The notes under the pieces are model-generated. The model had not been told where the DNA came from. It searched no databases and saw only the letters and a list, made by a program, of their open reading frames with translations. A DNA stretch of 64,000 bases, taken from the NCBI GenBank assembly GCA_045804265.1, contig JBJMNK010000141.1, forward strand, positions 1 to 64,000, written 5' to 3'. Positions 1 through 8,302 of the stretch are shown one piece after another; the stretch's first letter is position 1, and every line of letters begins with the position of its first letter. The DNA comes from JABFXC01 sp045804265 (GTDB taxonomy: Bacteria; Gemmatimonadota; Gemmatimonadetes; Gemmatimonadales; Gemmatimonadaceae). A program made the translations under genes and the position numbers.

Positions 1-1383
1 GCCGTCGTCCACCTCGCCCAGCTGCTCGATCACGTTCTTCGCGCCGGCGCCGGCGAACACCGCCAGCAGCTCCTCGATGTGCGCGACGCGAGTCGTCTCG
101 TCGAGCGAGATCCCGATCTCGGTCTCGCTCAGCACGCGGACGTTGATCTTCTTCTCTCGCGCGCGCGTCACGATCTCCTTCGCGCCGAGCTTCCCCGCGT
201 CGACACGGATCGTGTCGAAGAACGGACCATCGGCGACCGCGAACCCCGACTTGCGCAGCGCGGCGGCGAGCATCGCCGCCAGCCGGTGGACCCGCCGCGC
301 TATCCGCGTCAGCCCATCGGGGCCGTGCCACACGGCGTAGAAGCTCGCCATCACGGCGAGCAGCACCTGCGCGGTGCAGACGTTGCTCGTCGCCTTCTCG
401 CGGCGGATGTGCTGCTCGCGTGTCTGCAGCGCCATGCGCAGCGCCGGCCGCCCGCGCGCGTCGCGCGAGACGCCGATGATCCGCCCGGGAAGCGTCCGCT
501 TGAACTCGTCCTTCGTCGCGAAGAACGCCGCGTGCGGCCCGCCATAGCCCATCGGCACTCCGAAGCGCTGGCTGCTCCCGATCGCCACGTCGGCCCCCCA
601 CTCGCCAGGCGGCGTGAGCAGCGTCAGCGCGAGCAGGTCGCAGGCGACGACGACCAGCGCGTTCTGTGCGTGCGCGGCGTCGGTGAACGCGCGATAGTCG
701 TGCACCGTCCCGTCGGTCGCCGGATACTGCAGCAGGACGCCGAACACGTCGGACCCGAGCTTGTACGTCCGCGGATTGCCGACGACGACACGCATCCCGC
801 GCGCGGCGGCGCGGGTGCGAACTACCTCGATCGTCTGCGGATGACAGTCTTCGGCGACGAAGAACAGCTCCTTCCCTTCCTTGCCGCGCGCGTTGTACGC
901 GAGGTACATCGCTTCCGCCGCCGCGGTCCCCTCGTCGAGCAGCGATGCGTTGGCGATCTCGAGCCCGGTCAGGTCGATGACGGCCGTCTGGAAGTTCAGC
1001 AGCGCCTCGAGGCGTCCCTGCGCGATCTCCGCCTGGTACGGCGTGTACGCGGTGTACCAGCCGGGATTCTCGAGGACGTTCCGCTGAATCACCGGCGGCA
1101 CGAACGTGTCGTAATACCCCATCCCGATGTGCGAGCGGAAGATCTGGTTCTTCGCCGCAAGCGTGCGCATGTGCGCCAGCGTCTCGGCCTCGCCTTTTCC
1201 TTCAGCAATCGCCAGCGGCTTACGGAGACGGATCTGCTCGGGGACGGTCGCGTCGATCAGGGCGTCGAGAGCGTCGTAGCCGATCGCCTCGAGCATCTCG
1301 GCCGTCTCGCGCTCGTTGGGCCCGATATGGCGCGGGATGAAGCTTCCGTCGTCGGTCAGGGACAGGGCGGTGCTCTTCGTCAT
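1..1383 (-). CDS. gcvP: Glycine dehydrogenase (decarboxylating), P-protein, N-terminal part
   Basis: Pyridoxal-phosphate enzyme that decarboxylates glycine and passes the aminomethyl group to lipoylated H-protein in the glycine cleavage system. The ATG is at 1383 and 461 codons are visible before the gene runs off the left edge, so the catalytic C-terminal half with the PLP lysine is outside. Seen near the N-terminus: FIPRHIGP, then FRSHIGMGYY, NPGWYTAYTPYQAEI, LLDEGTAAAEAM and GSSQRWGVPMGYGGPH, all typical of P-proteins. The FIPRHIGP opening is usual for the single-chain form, so gcvP rather than split gcvPA/gcvPB is likely, although the C-terminal half cannot be seen. It needs lipoylated partner protein, which fits the lipoate genes elsewhere in the window. 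Identification is firm. Confidence 0.95.
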   Translation of the reverse strand, partial: MTKSTALSLTDDGSFIPRHIGPNERETAEMLEAIGYDALDALIDATVPEQIRLRKPLAIAEGKGEAETLAHMRTLAAKNQIFRSHIGMGYYDTFVPPVIQRNVLENPGWYTAYTPYQAEIAQGRLEALLNFQTAVIDLTGLEIANASLLDEGTAAAEAMYLAYNARGKEGKELFFVAEDCHPQTIEVVRTRAAARGMRVVVGNPRTYKLGSDVFGVLLQYPATDGTVHDYRAFTDAAHAQNALVVVACDLLALTLLTPPGEWGADVAIGSSQRFGVPMGYGGPHAAFFATKDEFKRTLPGRIIGVSRDARGRPALRMALQTREQHIRREKATSNVCTAQVLLAVMASFYAVWHGPDGLTRIARRVHRLAAMLAAALRKSGFAVADGPFFDTIRVDAGKLGAKEIVTRAREKKINVRVLSETEIGISLDETTRVAHIEELLAVFAGAGAKNVIEQLGEVDDG

Positions 1384-1435
1384 GCGTGCCTCGAAAGGGC
1401 CGCCGATGGCGGCGCCGGTTCTTGTCTGGTCGGGT

Positions 1436-1499
1436 AGGACCGGGCGCTATGGGAGACGCAGCTCCGCGCGGAGGGCCAGCAGACATCGGCTCCGGTCCT
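1436..1499 (-). promoter_or_regulatory. Structured leader upstream of gcvP (unassigned)
   Basis: Between gcvP (start 1383) and the divergent lipM-like gene (start 1558) lies an 8-bp inverted repeat, AGGACCGG at 1436-1443 and CCGGTCCT at 1492-1499. It encloses a second perfect hairpin, CTCCGCGCGGAG at 1462-1473. On the gcvP transcript this would be a two-part stem about 50-115 nt before the start codon. The known glycine riboswitch core was looked for and not recognised. It could be an attenuator, an unknown RNA element, an operator shared by the two divergent genes, or chance GC-rich pairing. Confidence 0.3.
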
Positions 1500-1557
1500 G
1501 TCACTAAGTTTAGCTGACCACCTCCTCAATCGGTACGCACCGCCCCTCCGTTCCCAG

Positions 1558-2334
1558 ATGCGCTGGCGACTCCTCGCGACGCCCCGCCTCGACGGCGCCG
1601 AGAACATGGCCTTCGATGAGGCGCTGCTGCGCCGCGCCGGCGTCACCAACGAGGCAGTGTTCCGCGTTTACGGGTGGTCCCAGCCGACACTCTCGCTCGG
1701 GCGCAACCAGCCAGCGCGCGGTGCATACGATGAAGAGGCGATCGCTGTGCAGGGGATCGGTGTCGTGCGGCGGCTCACCGGCGGGCGCGCCGTCCTGCAC
1801 CACCGCGAGGTCACTTACAGCGTGACGGCACCCGAGGCGCTCGGCGACACGCTCCACGACGGCTACGCGCGGATCAACGCGATCCTGCTCGAGGGACTGC
1901 GCGCGCTGGGTGTTCCCGCAGCGCTCGCGACCCCCGCCGGTCGGGCGCCCATCCCGTCGACGGCGCCCTGCTTCGAGCAACCGACTGAGGGAGAGCTGGT
2001 GCTCGACGGCCGCAAGCTCGTCGGCAGCGCCCAGCTCCGCGAAGACGGCGCGGTGCTCCAGCACGGCTCGATCCTCGTCGACGATGATCAGCCGCTCGTC
2101 GCCGCGCTCCTCCGCGCACCGTTCGACGCCCCGCCGGCAGAGCGCCCGGCGACGCTGCACGGCGCGCTCGGTCGCATCCCGTCGCTCGCCGAAGTCGCGG
2201 GCGTGCTCTTCGACGCGGTGCGGACGCACGAGGACTCCGATGCCGTTGAGCTGATGATCGACCCGGCGCTGCGGAGCGCCATCGACGGCGCGGCAGCGCG
2301 CTACCGTGACACGGACTGGACATGGCGCCGCTAG
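1558..2334 (+). CDS. LipM-like octanoyl/lipoyl-protein transferase (BPL/LPL family)
   Basis: A 258-residue member of the biotin/lipoate protein ligase catalytic family. Motifs: the lipoyl-binding RRLTGGRAVLHH (71-82), a cysteine in APCFE (C138), GRKLVGSAQ with lysine K153, and QHGSIL. The cysteine in the CFE context and the LVGSAQ.R...LQHGSIL block match LipM octanoyltransferases rather than ATP-dependent LplA, which lacks the cysteine. A second enzyme, LipB, is encoded at 26708, so this one may serve a particular acceptor such as the glycine-cleavage H-protein; gcvP is its divergent neighbour. That division of labour is inference. LplA-type ligase activity on salvaged lipoate is the main alternative. 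Confidence 0.8.
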   Translation: MRWRLLATPRLDGAENMAFDEALLRRAGVTNEAVFRVYGWSQPTLSLGRNQPARGAYDEEAIAVQGIGVVRRLTGGRAVLHHREVTYSVTAPEALGDTLHDGYARINAILLEGLRALGVPAALATPAGRAPIPSTAPCFEQPTEGELVLDGRKLVGSAQLREDGAVLQHGSILVDDDQPLVAALLRAPFDAPPAERPATLHGALGRIPSLAEVAGVLFDAVRTHEDSDAVELMIDPALRSAIDGAAARYRDTDWTWRR

Positions 2335-2425
2335 CGCCAGCCGTGACGAACAGCGCCCCCGAGCGTTATTCACGTATCAGCAGCACCGTGCATTACTGTC
2401 GTATGCCCTTCCAACCGACCGCTCG

Positions 2426-4108
2426 ATGATGACGCGCCGCTACGCTGCCGCATGCCTTGCCATTGCCCTCGCTGCCTGCAGCGGCGACAAACGCGCCGCC
2501 AATGCCCCCGGTGACGTCGGGGGCACGGTCGTGATCTCGCTCGCCGGGGAGCCCGACTTCCTGATGCAGCCGCTCATCTCGACGACTTCGTCGAAGATGA
2601 TCACCGACCAGATCTTCGAGCCGCTGGCCGAGCTCGGCCCCGAGATGAACACGATGGGCGACAAGGGCTTCAGCCCTCGTCTCGCGCGTCGCTGGACATG
2701 GAGCGCCGACTCGCTCGCGATCGCCTTCGAGATCGACCCGCGCGCGAAGTGGCACGATGGCGTTCCGGTGCGTGCCGCGGACGTGAAGATCGGCTTCGAT
2801 CTCCTCGCCGACACCGCGGTGCACTCGCCGCAGGCATCGAACATCGTCGACGTGGACTCGGTCACCGTCCGCGATTCGCTCACCGCGGTCTTCTGGTATC
2901 ACGCGCGCTCGCTCGACCAGTTCTTCACCGCGGCGTACAACGTCATCCCGCTCCCCGAGCACCTGCTGCGCAACGCGAAGCGCTCCGACCTCAAGAGCGA
3001 TCCGTACGCACGCAATCCAGTGGGCGACGGTCCCTTCCGCTTCGTGCGGTGGACACCGACGCAGCTCGTCGAGATCGTCGCCGACACGGCGCATTTCCTC
3101 GGGCGGCCGAAGCTCGATCGCGTCGTCTTTTCCTTCGCGGCGGACCCGAACACCGCGGTCACGCGCGTGCTCGCCGGCGAAGCGGACTTCATCGAGCTGC
3201 TCCGCGGCGACCAGCTGGAGCAGGCGCAGAAGTCGCCGGCGCTGCAGACGAAGCCGTACGGCGGGCTCGATTACGCCTTCCTCCAGTTCAACCTGCGCGA
3301 CCCCAAGCGGCACGCCGCGCCTAACGCGCTGTTCGCCGACCGGGCGCTGCGCCAGGCGCTGGCGATGTCGCTCGATCGTGCGTCGATGCTGAAGAATGTG
3401 TACGACACGCTTGCCGCCGTCCCGTTCGGTCCGGCCCCGCGCTCGCTCGGTATCGCCGACACGAACATCAGGCAGCTTCCCTACGACACGGTCGCCGCGA
3501 AGCGCATGCTCGACTCGCTGGGGTGGCGCGACACCAACGGCGACGGGATCCGCGAGCGCCGCGGCGTTCCGCTTCGCTTCTCCATCGCCGTGCCGTCATC
3601 GAGCCGGCCGCGGCAGCGGTTCGCGGTGCTGATCCAGGAGCAGCTCAAGCGCGTCGGCGCCGACGTCACGATCGACCAGCTCGAGCTGAATACGATGATC
3701 GGCAAGATGATGACGCGGACGTTCGAAGCCGCGCTGATGTCGTGGCATCCCGACCCGACGCCGTCGAGCATCCGCCAGGTGTGGACGACCTCCGCGTCGC
3801 GGGCGAAGGGGGGACTCAACTTCGGCTCGTACGAGAGCCCCGTCTTCGACGCGCGCATCGACAGCGCGACCGCGGCGCGCAGCGTGGATCAGGCGCGCGC
3901 GCTCTACCATCGCGCCTACCAGACGTTCGTCGACGACGAGCCGGCGGTGCTGCTGTACGAGCCCGAGCTCGTCGCCGGCGGCAGCAAGCGGATCAAGCTG
4001 ACGAACCTCCGCCCCGATGCATGGTGGGCGGACATTCGCGACTGGTCGATCCCGGCCGACCAGCGGATCGCGCGCGACCGCATCGGCCTCGGCCGCGCGG
4101 CGCAGTAG
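2426..4108 (+). CDS. Peptide ABC transporter substrate-binding lipoprotein (SBP_bac_5)
   Basis: Periplasmic solute-binding component of an Opp/Dpp-type importer. The start at 2426 (or the adjacent ATG at 2429) gives a short basic N-region, a hydrophobic stretch and the lipobox IALAAC, followed by a cluster-5 binding protein of about 560 residues. The reading frame stays open upstream to 2306, but those 40 residues would precede the signal peptide and are not believed. Typical blocks include PRLARRWTW, AKWHDGVPVRAADV, GDGPFRFVRW, LRQALAMSLDR and a C-terminal VLLYEPELVAG. It is followed 4 bp later by the first permease, so the transporter genes are probably one operon. Substrate (peptide, possibly dipeptide or oligopeptide) is inferred from family and neighbours. 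Confidence 0.9.
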   Translation: MMTRRYAAACLAIALAACSGDKRAANAPGDVGGTVVISLAGEPDFLMQPLISTTSSKMITDQIFEPLAELGPEMNTMGDKGFSPRLARRWTWSADSLAIAFEIDPRAKWHDGVPVRAADVKIGFDLLADTAVHSPQASNIVDVDSVTVRDSLTAVFWYHARSLDQFFTAAYNVIPLPEHLLRNAKRSDLKSDPYARNPVGDGPFRFVRWTPTQLVEIVADTAHFLGRPKLDRVVFSFAADPNTAVTRVLAGEADFIELLRGDQLEQAQKSPALQTKPYGGLDYAFLQFNLRDPKRHAAPNALFADRALRQALAMSLDRASMLKNVYDTLAAVPFGPAPRSLGIADTNIRQLPYDTVAAKRMLDSLGWRDTNGDGIRERRGVPLRFSIAVPSSSRPRQRFAVLIQEQLKRVGADVTIDQLELNTMIGKMMTRTFEAALMSWHPDPTPSSIRQVWTTSASRAKGGLNFGSYESPVFDARIDSATAARSVDQARALYHRAYQTFVDDEPAVLLYEPELVAGGSKRIKLTNLRPDAWWADIRDWSIPADQRIARDRIGLGRAAQ

Positions 4109-4112
4109 CACG

Positions 4113-5084
4113 ATGCGGCGGCTGCTCGCGGCTCGCGCCGCGCAGGCCGTCCTGGTGGTGGCGATCGTCGCGACGCTCGTCTTCGTGCTCACGCACCTCG
4201 CGCCCGGCGACCCGTTCGCCGGCGCGCTCGCGTCAGGCGGAATCCGCCCGGCGCAGCGTGAGGCACTGCTCGCCCGCTACGGCTTCGACCGCCCGATCGC
4301 CGAGCAGTTCGCGATCTACCTGCGGAACCTGGCGCGCGGTGACCTCGGCTGGTCGTTCACCTACAACCGCCCCGTCGCCGAGGCGCTGGCGAGCGCACTG
4401 CCGAACACGCTGCTGCTGATGGGCACCGCGCTCGTCCTCAGCCTCGCGTTAGGCGTCGCTGCCGGCCTGCTCCAGGCGGCGAGGCGCGACAGCGCGGTCG
4501 ATCATGGCACGAGCGCGATCCTGCTCGTCTTCTACTCGACGCCTGACTTCTGGCTGGCGTTGATGATGATGCTCGCGTTCGCCTATGCACTGCCGATCTT
4601 CCCCGTCTCGGGGACGATCGATCCCGTGCTGCACGAGTATCTGGGGCGCTGGGGGCGCATCGCCGACCGCGCCCGCCACCTCGTACTCCCGGCGACGACG
4701 TTGACGCTGCTGCTCACGGCGGCGATCGCGCGCCACCAGCGCGCGGCGCTGCTCGACACAGCGCGCGCCGATTTCACGCGGACGGCGCGGGCAAAGGGAG
4801 TGAGCGCGAGTGCCGTGCTCCTCCGTCACACGCTGCGCAACTCCATCGGCACCACCATCACTCTCGTCGGTCTCCTCTTCCCCGCCCTCCTCGGTGGGGC
4901 GGTGCTCGTCGAGACCGTGTTCGCCTGGCCGGGAATGGGTGCGCTCGCGACGAGTGCGATTACCAACCGCGACTACTCGCTCGTCACCGCGGCCGCGATC
5001 ATCAGCGCCGTGATGACCGTCGCCGGGAGCCTGCTCGCCGATGTGTTGACCGCGATCGCCGATCCCAGGCTGCGCGAGCGATGA
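4113..5084 (+). CDS. Peptide ABC transporter permease, DppB/OppB type
   Basis: Inner-membrane permease, first of two. The start at 4113 follows the binding-protein stop by 4 bp and gives 323 residues beginning with a basic stretch and a first membrane helix (AVLVVAIVATLVFVLTHLAP). APGDPF after helix 1, the EAA-type loop (DFTRTARAKGVSASAVLLRH) and a C-terminal ETVFAWPGMG block are typical of DppB. About six membrane helices are expected. An upstream frame start at 4017 would overlap the binding-protein gene and was rejected. It overlaps the next permease by 4 bp (ATGA), which implies translational coupling. Confidence 0.92.
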   Translation: MRRLLAARAAQAVLVVAIVATLVFVLTHLAPGDPFAGALASGGIRPAQREALLARYGFDRPIAEQFAIYLRNLARGDLGWSFTYNRPVAEALASALPNTLLLMGTALVLSLALGVAAGLLQAARRDSAVDHGTSAILLVFYSTPDFWLALMMMLAFAYALPIFPVSGTIDPVLHEYLGRWGRIADRARHLVLPATTLTLLLTAAIARHQRAALLDTARADFTRTARAKGVSASAVLLRHTLRNSIGTTITLVGLLFPALLGGAVLVETVFAWPGMGALATSAITNRDYSLVTAAAIISAVMTVAGSLLADVLTAIADPRLRER

Positions 5085-5995
5085 CCGGATCGCGCCGCGC
5101 GGCACCGTTAGGCGCTGTCGACGTGCGTCCGTCGGCCGACGCCGGGCCATGGCGGACCGCCGTTAGGCGGATTCGCCGCAACCGCGTCGCGATGGCCGCG
5201 CTGTTCCTGCTCGCCGTGTTCATCCTCGCCGCGGTGCTGGCGCCGTGGATCGCGCCCTACGCGCCTGACGCGCAGCTCGACATCGTCGCGCTGGCCCGTA
5301 CGGCGCCGTCGCGGGCGCACCCCTTCGGTACCGACGTCTTCAGCCGAGACGTGTTGAGCCGCGTCATCTATGGCGCCCGCGTCTCGCTCGGCGTGGCCGC
5401 GCTGGCGATCGTGCTCGCGATGTCGGTCGGCACGGCGTGGGGCGCGATCGCCGGCTACGCCGGTGGAGCGATCGACGCCGTTATGATGCGCATCCTCGAC
5501 GCCCTGCTTGCCATCCCGCGGATCCTGATCCTGCTGCTCGTGCTCGGGCTCTGGGGAAGCCTGTCGCTTCCGGCGCTCGTTCTCGTGCTCGGACTTACGG
5601 GCTGGTTCTCGACGAGCCGGCTCGTTCGCGAGCGCGTGCGCGCGCTCGAGCGCCAGGACTTCACGCTCGCCGCGCGGGCGATGGGCGCGCGCGACACCCG
5701 CATCGTCTGGAAGTACCTCCTCCCTAACACGCTCTCGCCGGTGATCGTCGCCGCGACGCTCGGCATCGGGAACGTGATCGTCCTCGAGGCGGCGCTGAGC
5801 TATCTCGGTGTCGGCGTGCGGCCGCCACACGCGAGCTGGGGGAACATCATCCAGGATGGCGCCGACCAGATCGCGAGCGCGTGGTGGATCTCGCTCTTTC
5901 CCGGGCTCGCGATGCTCGTGACCGTGATCGCGTTCAACGTGCTTGGCGACGCACTGCGCGACGCGCTCGATCCGCGTGATGAGCGCCGCGCGTAG
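5081..5995 (+). CDS. Peptide ABC transporter permease, DppC/OppC type
   Basis: Second inner-membrane permease, 304 residues. An N-terminal cytoplasmic segment with RRIRRNRVAMAAL leads into helix 1 (LFLLAVFILAAVLAPWIAPY). The HPFGTDVFSRDVLSRVIYGARVSL block before helix 2 is diagnostic of the DppC/OppC family, and FTLAARAMGARDTRIVWKYL is the EAA loop that contacts the ATPases. The start ATG overlaps the stop of the DppB-like gene. A gap of about 100 bp separates it from the ATPase genes, with no clear terminator, so the five transporter genes may still be co-transcribed. Confidence 0.92.
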   Translation: MTGSRRAAPLGAVDVRPSADAGPWRTAVRRIRRNRVAMAALFLLAVFILAAVLAPWIAPYAPDAQLDIVALARTAPSRAHPFGTDVFSRDVLSRVIYGARVSLGVAALAIVLAMSVGTAWGAIAGYAGGAIDAVMMRILDALLAIPRILILLLVLGLWGSLSLPALVLVLGLTGWFSTSRLVRERVRALERQDFTLAARAMGARDTRIVWKYLLPNTLSPVIVAATLGIGNVIVLEAALSYLGVGVRPPHASWGNIIQDGADQIASAWWISLFPGLAMLVTVIAFNVLGDALRDALDPRDERRA

Positions 5996-6099
5996 CGGGG
6001 CGCGCAGCGGCACTCCGCAACGCACACCGCCGCGGTGGAAAATGCCCGGACCATCGCGTAGCTTCGCCGTCGTCTTCAACCCTGCCGCCAACCGTTTCG

Positions 6100-7134
6100 A
6101 TGGCTGACCCGCTCCTCGTCGTCCGCAACCTGCACACGAGCTTCGCCACCGACGCCGGGATCGCCCGCGCCGTCGATGGCGTGTCGTTCACGGTCGCACG
6201 CGGCGAGACAGTCGGGCTGGTCGGCGAATCGGGGTGTGGCAAGTCGGTCACCGCACTCTCGCTCCTCCGGCTCATCGATGGCGCCGGCCGGATCGATCCG
6301 GGGAGCGAGATCATCCTCGATGGCACCAACCTCATCGCGCTCCCCGAGCGCCAGATGCGGAACGTCCGCGGCAACCGGATCGCGATGATCTGGCAGGAGC
6401 CGCTGTCCGCGCTGAACCCGGTGATGACGGTCGGCGACCAGATCGGCGAAGTTGCGCGCGTGCACAGCGGTGCCTCACGGCGTGAGGCACGCGAGAAGGC
6501 GATCGAGATGCTTCGCCTCGTCGGCATCTCCGCTCCGGAGCAGCGCGTCGGCGAATACCCGCACCAGCTCTCGGGCGGTATGCGCCAGCGTGTCGTGATC
6601 GCGATGGCGCTCGTGATGAGTCCCTCGCTCCTGATCGCCGACGAACCGACCACCGCGCTCGACGTCACGATCCAGTCGCAGATCCTCGAGCTGCTGCGCG
6701 AGGTGCAGCAGCGGATGGGGATGTCGGTCCTGCTGATCACACACGACCTCGGCGTCGTGGCCGAGACCGCGTCGCGGGTGCTGGTGATGTACGCCGGCGA
6801 AGTCGTCGAGGAATCGCCGGTACGCGAGATCTTCGCGGCCGCGCACCATCCGTACACCGAGGGGCTGCTGCGGGCAATGCCGCGCGTCGGCGCGACGGGC
6901 GGACGCCTGGCGGTAATCCCGGGCTCCGTCCCGCCGCCGACTGCATGGCCGGACGGCTGCCGCTTTCGCGATCGCTGCCCCTACGCCTGGGAGCGCTGCG
7001 AGCGCGAGCATCCACCGCTCTACCAGATCAGCGACGGGCACACCTCGCGCTGCCACCTCGCGGTCGAGCCGGAGCGACGCGCGCACCCGCACGTGCCGCT
7101 CGACGCCGCGTTAGGCACGGGGGCCGGCCGGTGA
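6100..7134 (+). CDS. Peptide ABC transporter ATPase, DppD/OppD type
   Basis: ATP-binding subunit, 344 residues. Walker A is GESGCGKS, the Q-loop WQEPLSALNP, the signature LSGGMRQR, Walker B LLIADEPTTALD and the H-loop LLITHD. The C-terminal oligopeptide-transporter extension has the cysteine pattern C-RFRDRCPYAWERC-E followed by RCHL, which in this family can hold an Fe-S cluster or act structurally. The stop overlaps the GTG start of the partner ATPase. Together with the DppF-like product it powers the permease pair. Confidence 0.93.
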   Translation: MADPLLVVRNLHTSFATDAGIARAVDGVSFTVARGETVGLVGESGCGKSVTALSLLRLIDGAGRIDPGSEIILDGTNLIALPERQMRNVRGNRIAMIWQEPLSALNPVMTVGDQIGEVARVHSGASRREAREKAIEMLRLVGISAPEQRVGEYPHQLSGGMRQRVVIAMALVMSPSLLIADEPTTALDVTIQSQILELLREVQQRMGMSVLLITHDLGVVAETASRVLVMYAGEVVEESPVREIFAAAHHPYTEGLLRAMPRVGATGGRLAVIPGSVPPPTAWPDGCRFRDRCPYAWERCEREHPPLYQISDGHTSRCHLAVEPERRAHPHVPLDAALGTGAGR

Positions 7135-8258
7135 CGGGGGCGCTGACCGCGGCGCCCGGCACAGCGCCGCTGCTCTCGGTGCGCGACCTCAAGGTCCACT
7201 TCCCGATCCGCGGCGGGTTGCTCGGCGGAAAACGCGGCGCGGTGCGGGCGGTGGACGGCGTCTCGTTCGACGTCTTTCCCGGCGAAACGCTCGCCCTCGT
7301 CGGCGAGTCGGGATGCGGCAAGACGACGACCGGACGCGCCGTGCTCCGGCTCATCGAGGCGACCTCCGGCACCATAACGTTCGATGGCACCGACGTCCGA
7401 ACGTTAGGCAGCGAGCCGCTGCGCAAGCTGCGCCGCCAGATGCAGATCGTCTTCCAGGATCCATTCAGCTCGCTCAACCCGCGGATGACGGTCGGCGCGA
7501 CGATCGCCGAGGGGCTGATCATCCACAAGCTCGCCGAAGGCGCCGCCATTGGTGCGCGCGTCAGGCAGTTGCTCGAGGAAGTGGGGCTGCGAGCCGATCA
7601 CGTCTCGCGCTATCCGCACGAGCTCTCGGGCGGCCAGCGGCAGCGCGTCGGCATCGCCCGCGCGCTCGCAGTCGAGCCGCGCTTCATCGTCTGCGACGAG
7701 CCGGTCTCGGCGCTCGACGTTTCCGTGCAGGCACAGGTGATCAACCTGCTGCAGGACCTGCAGCGTGATCGCGGCCTCGCGTACCTGTTCATCGCGCACG
7801 ACCTGTCGGTCGTCGAGCACGTCGCCGATCGTGTGGCGGTGATGTACCTCGGTCGCATCGTCGAGACGGCGCCGGGCCCCCCGCTCTACAGCGAGCCGCT
7901 GATGCCCTACACCCAGGCACTGCTGTCGGCGGTCCCCGTCCCCGACCCAGACGCGAAGCGCCAGCGCATCGTCCTCGGCGGCGACGTGCCGTCTCCAGCG
8001 GATCCACCGAGCGGCTGCGTGTTTCATCCGCGATGCCAGCATCCATCGCGCGACGCGGCCTGCGCGGTGATCGATCCGCCGCTCGAGCCGAAAGGGAGCA
8101 GCGCGGCCGGATTGTCCGGGACAGGCAAGGGTGCGGACCTTCAGCACCTCGTGGCCTGTATCAAGCAGCCACCGACGCTGATCGACATTGCGACCCAGCG
8201 CGCTGCTGGCGCGACCCGGGCACCCGAGCTGTATCTTCCCGTCGTCGCGCCGCGCTGA
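7131..8258 (+). CDS. Peptide ABC transporter ATPase, DppF/OppF type
   Basis: Second ATP-binding subunit. The GTG at 7131 overlaps the stop of the DppD-like gene by 4 bp (GTGA) and yields 375 residues that start just before the ABC domain (LLSVRDLKVHFPIRGG). A frame start at 6945 would add 62 arginine-rich residues antiparallel in style to the upstream gene and is rejected. Walker A GESGCGKTT, Q-loop FQDPFSSLNP, signature LSGGQRQR and Walker B FIVCDEPVSALD are all present. The C-terminal cysteine motif (GCVFHPRCQHPSRDAAC) is followed by a serine/alanine-rich insertion and a longer tail than usual. Confidence 0.92.
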   Translation: MTGALTAAPGTAPLLSVRDLKVHFPIRGGLLGGKRGAVRAVDGVSFDVFPGETLALVGESGCGKTTTGRAVLRLIEATSGTITFDGTDVRTLGSEPLRKLRRQMQIVFQDPFSSLNPRMTVGATIAEGLIIHKLAEGAAIGARVRQLLEEVGLRADHVSRYPHELSGGQRQRVGIARALAVEPRFIVCDEPVSALDVSVQAQVINLLQDLQRDRGLAYLFIAHDLSVVEHVADRVAVMYLGRIVETAPGPPLYSEPLMPYTQALLSAVPVPDPDAKRQRIVLGGDVPSPADPPSGCVFHPRCQHPSRDAACAVIDPPLEPKGSSAAGLSGTGKGADLQHLVACIKQPPTLIDIATQRAAGATRAPELYLPVVAPR

Positions 8259-8302
8259 GCCCGCGACTGTCGTCGCCGTAGTGAACCCTAACGCGTAGAG
8301 CC

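Noticed and set aside
79..1437. Plus-strand open frame of 452 codons
   Set aside because: It lies antisense to gcvP and has the arginine/aspartate/leucine-rich composition typical of GC-rich shadow frames, with no recognisable motif.
1384..1557. Glycine riboswitch upstream of gcvP
   Set aside because: The region is structured, but the conserved aptamer core was not recognised, so only a generic structured leader is reported.
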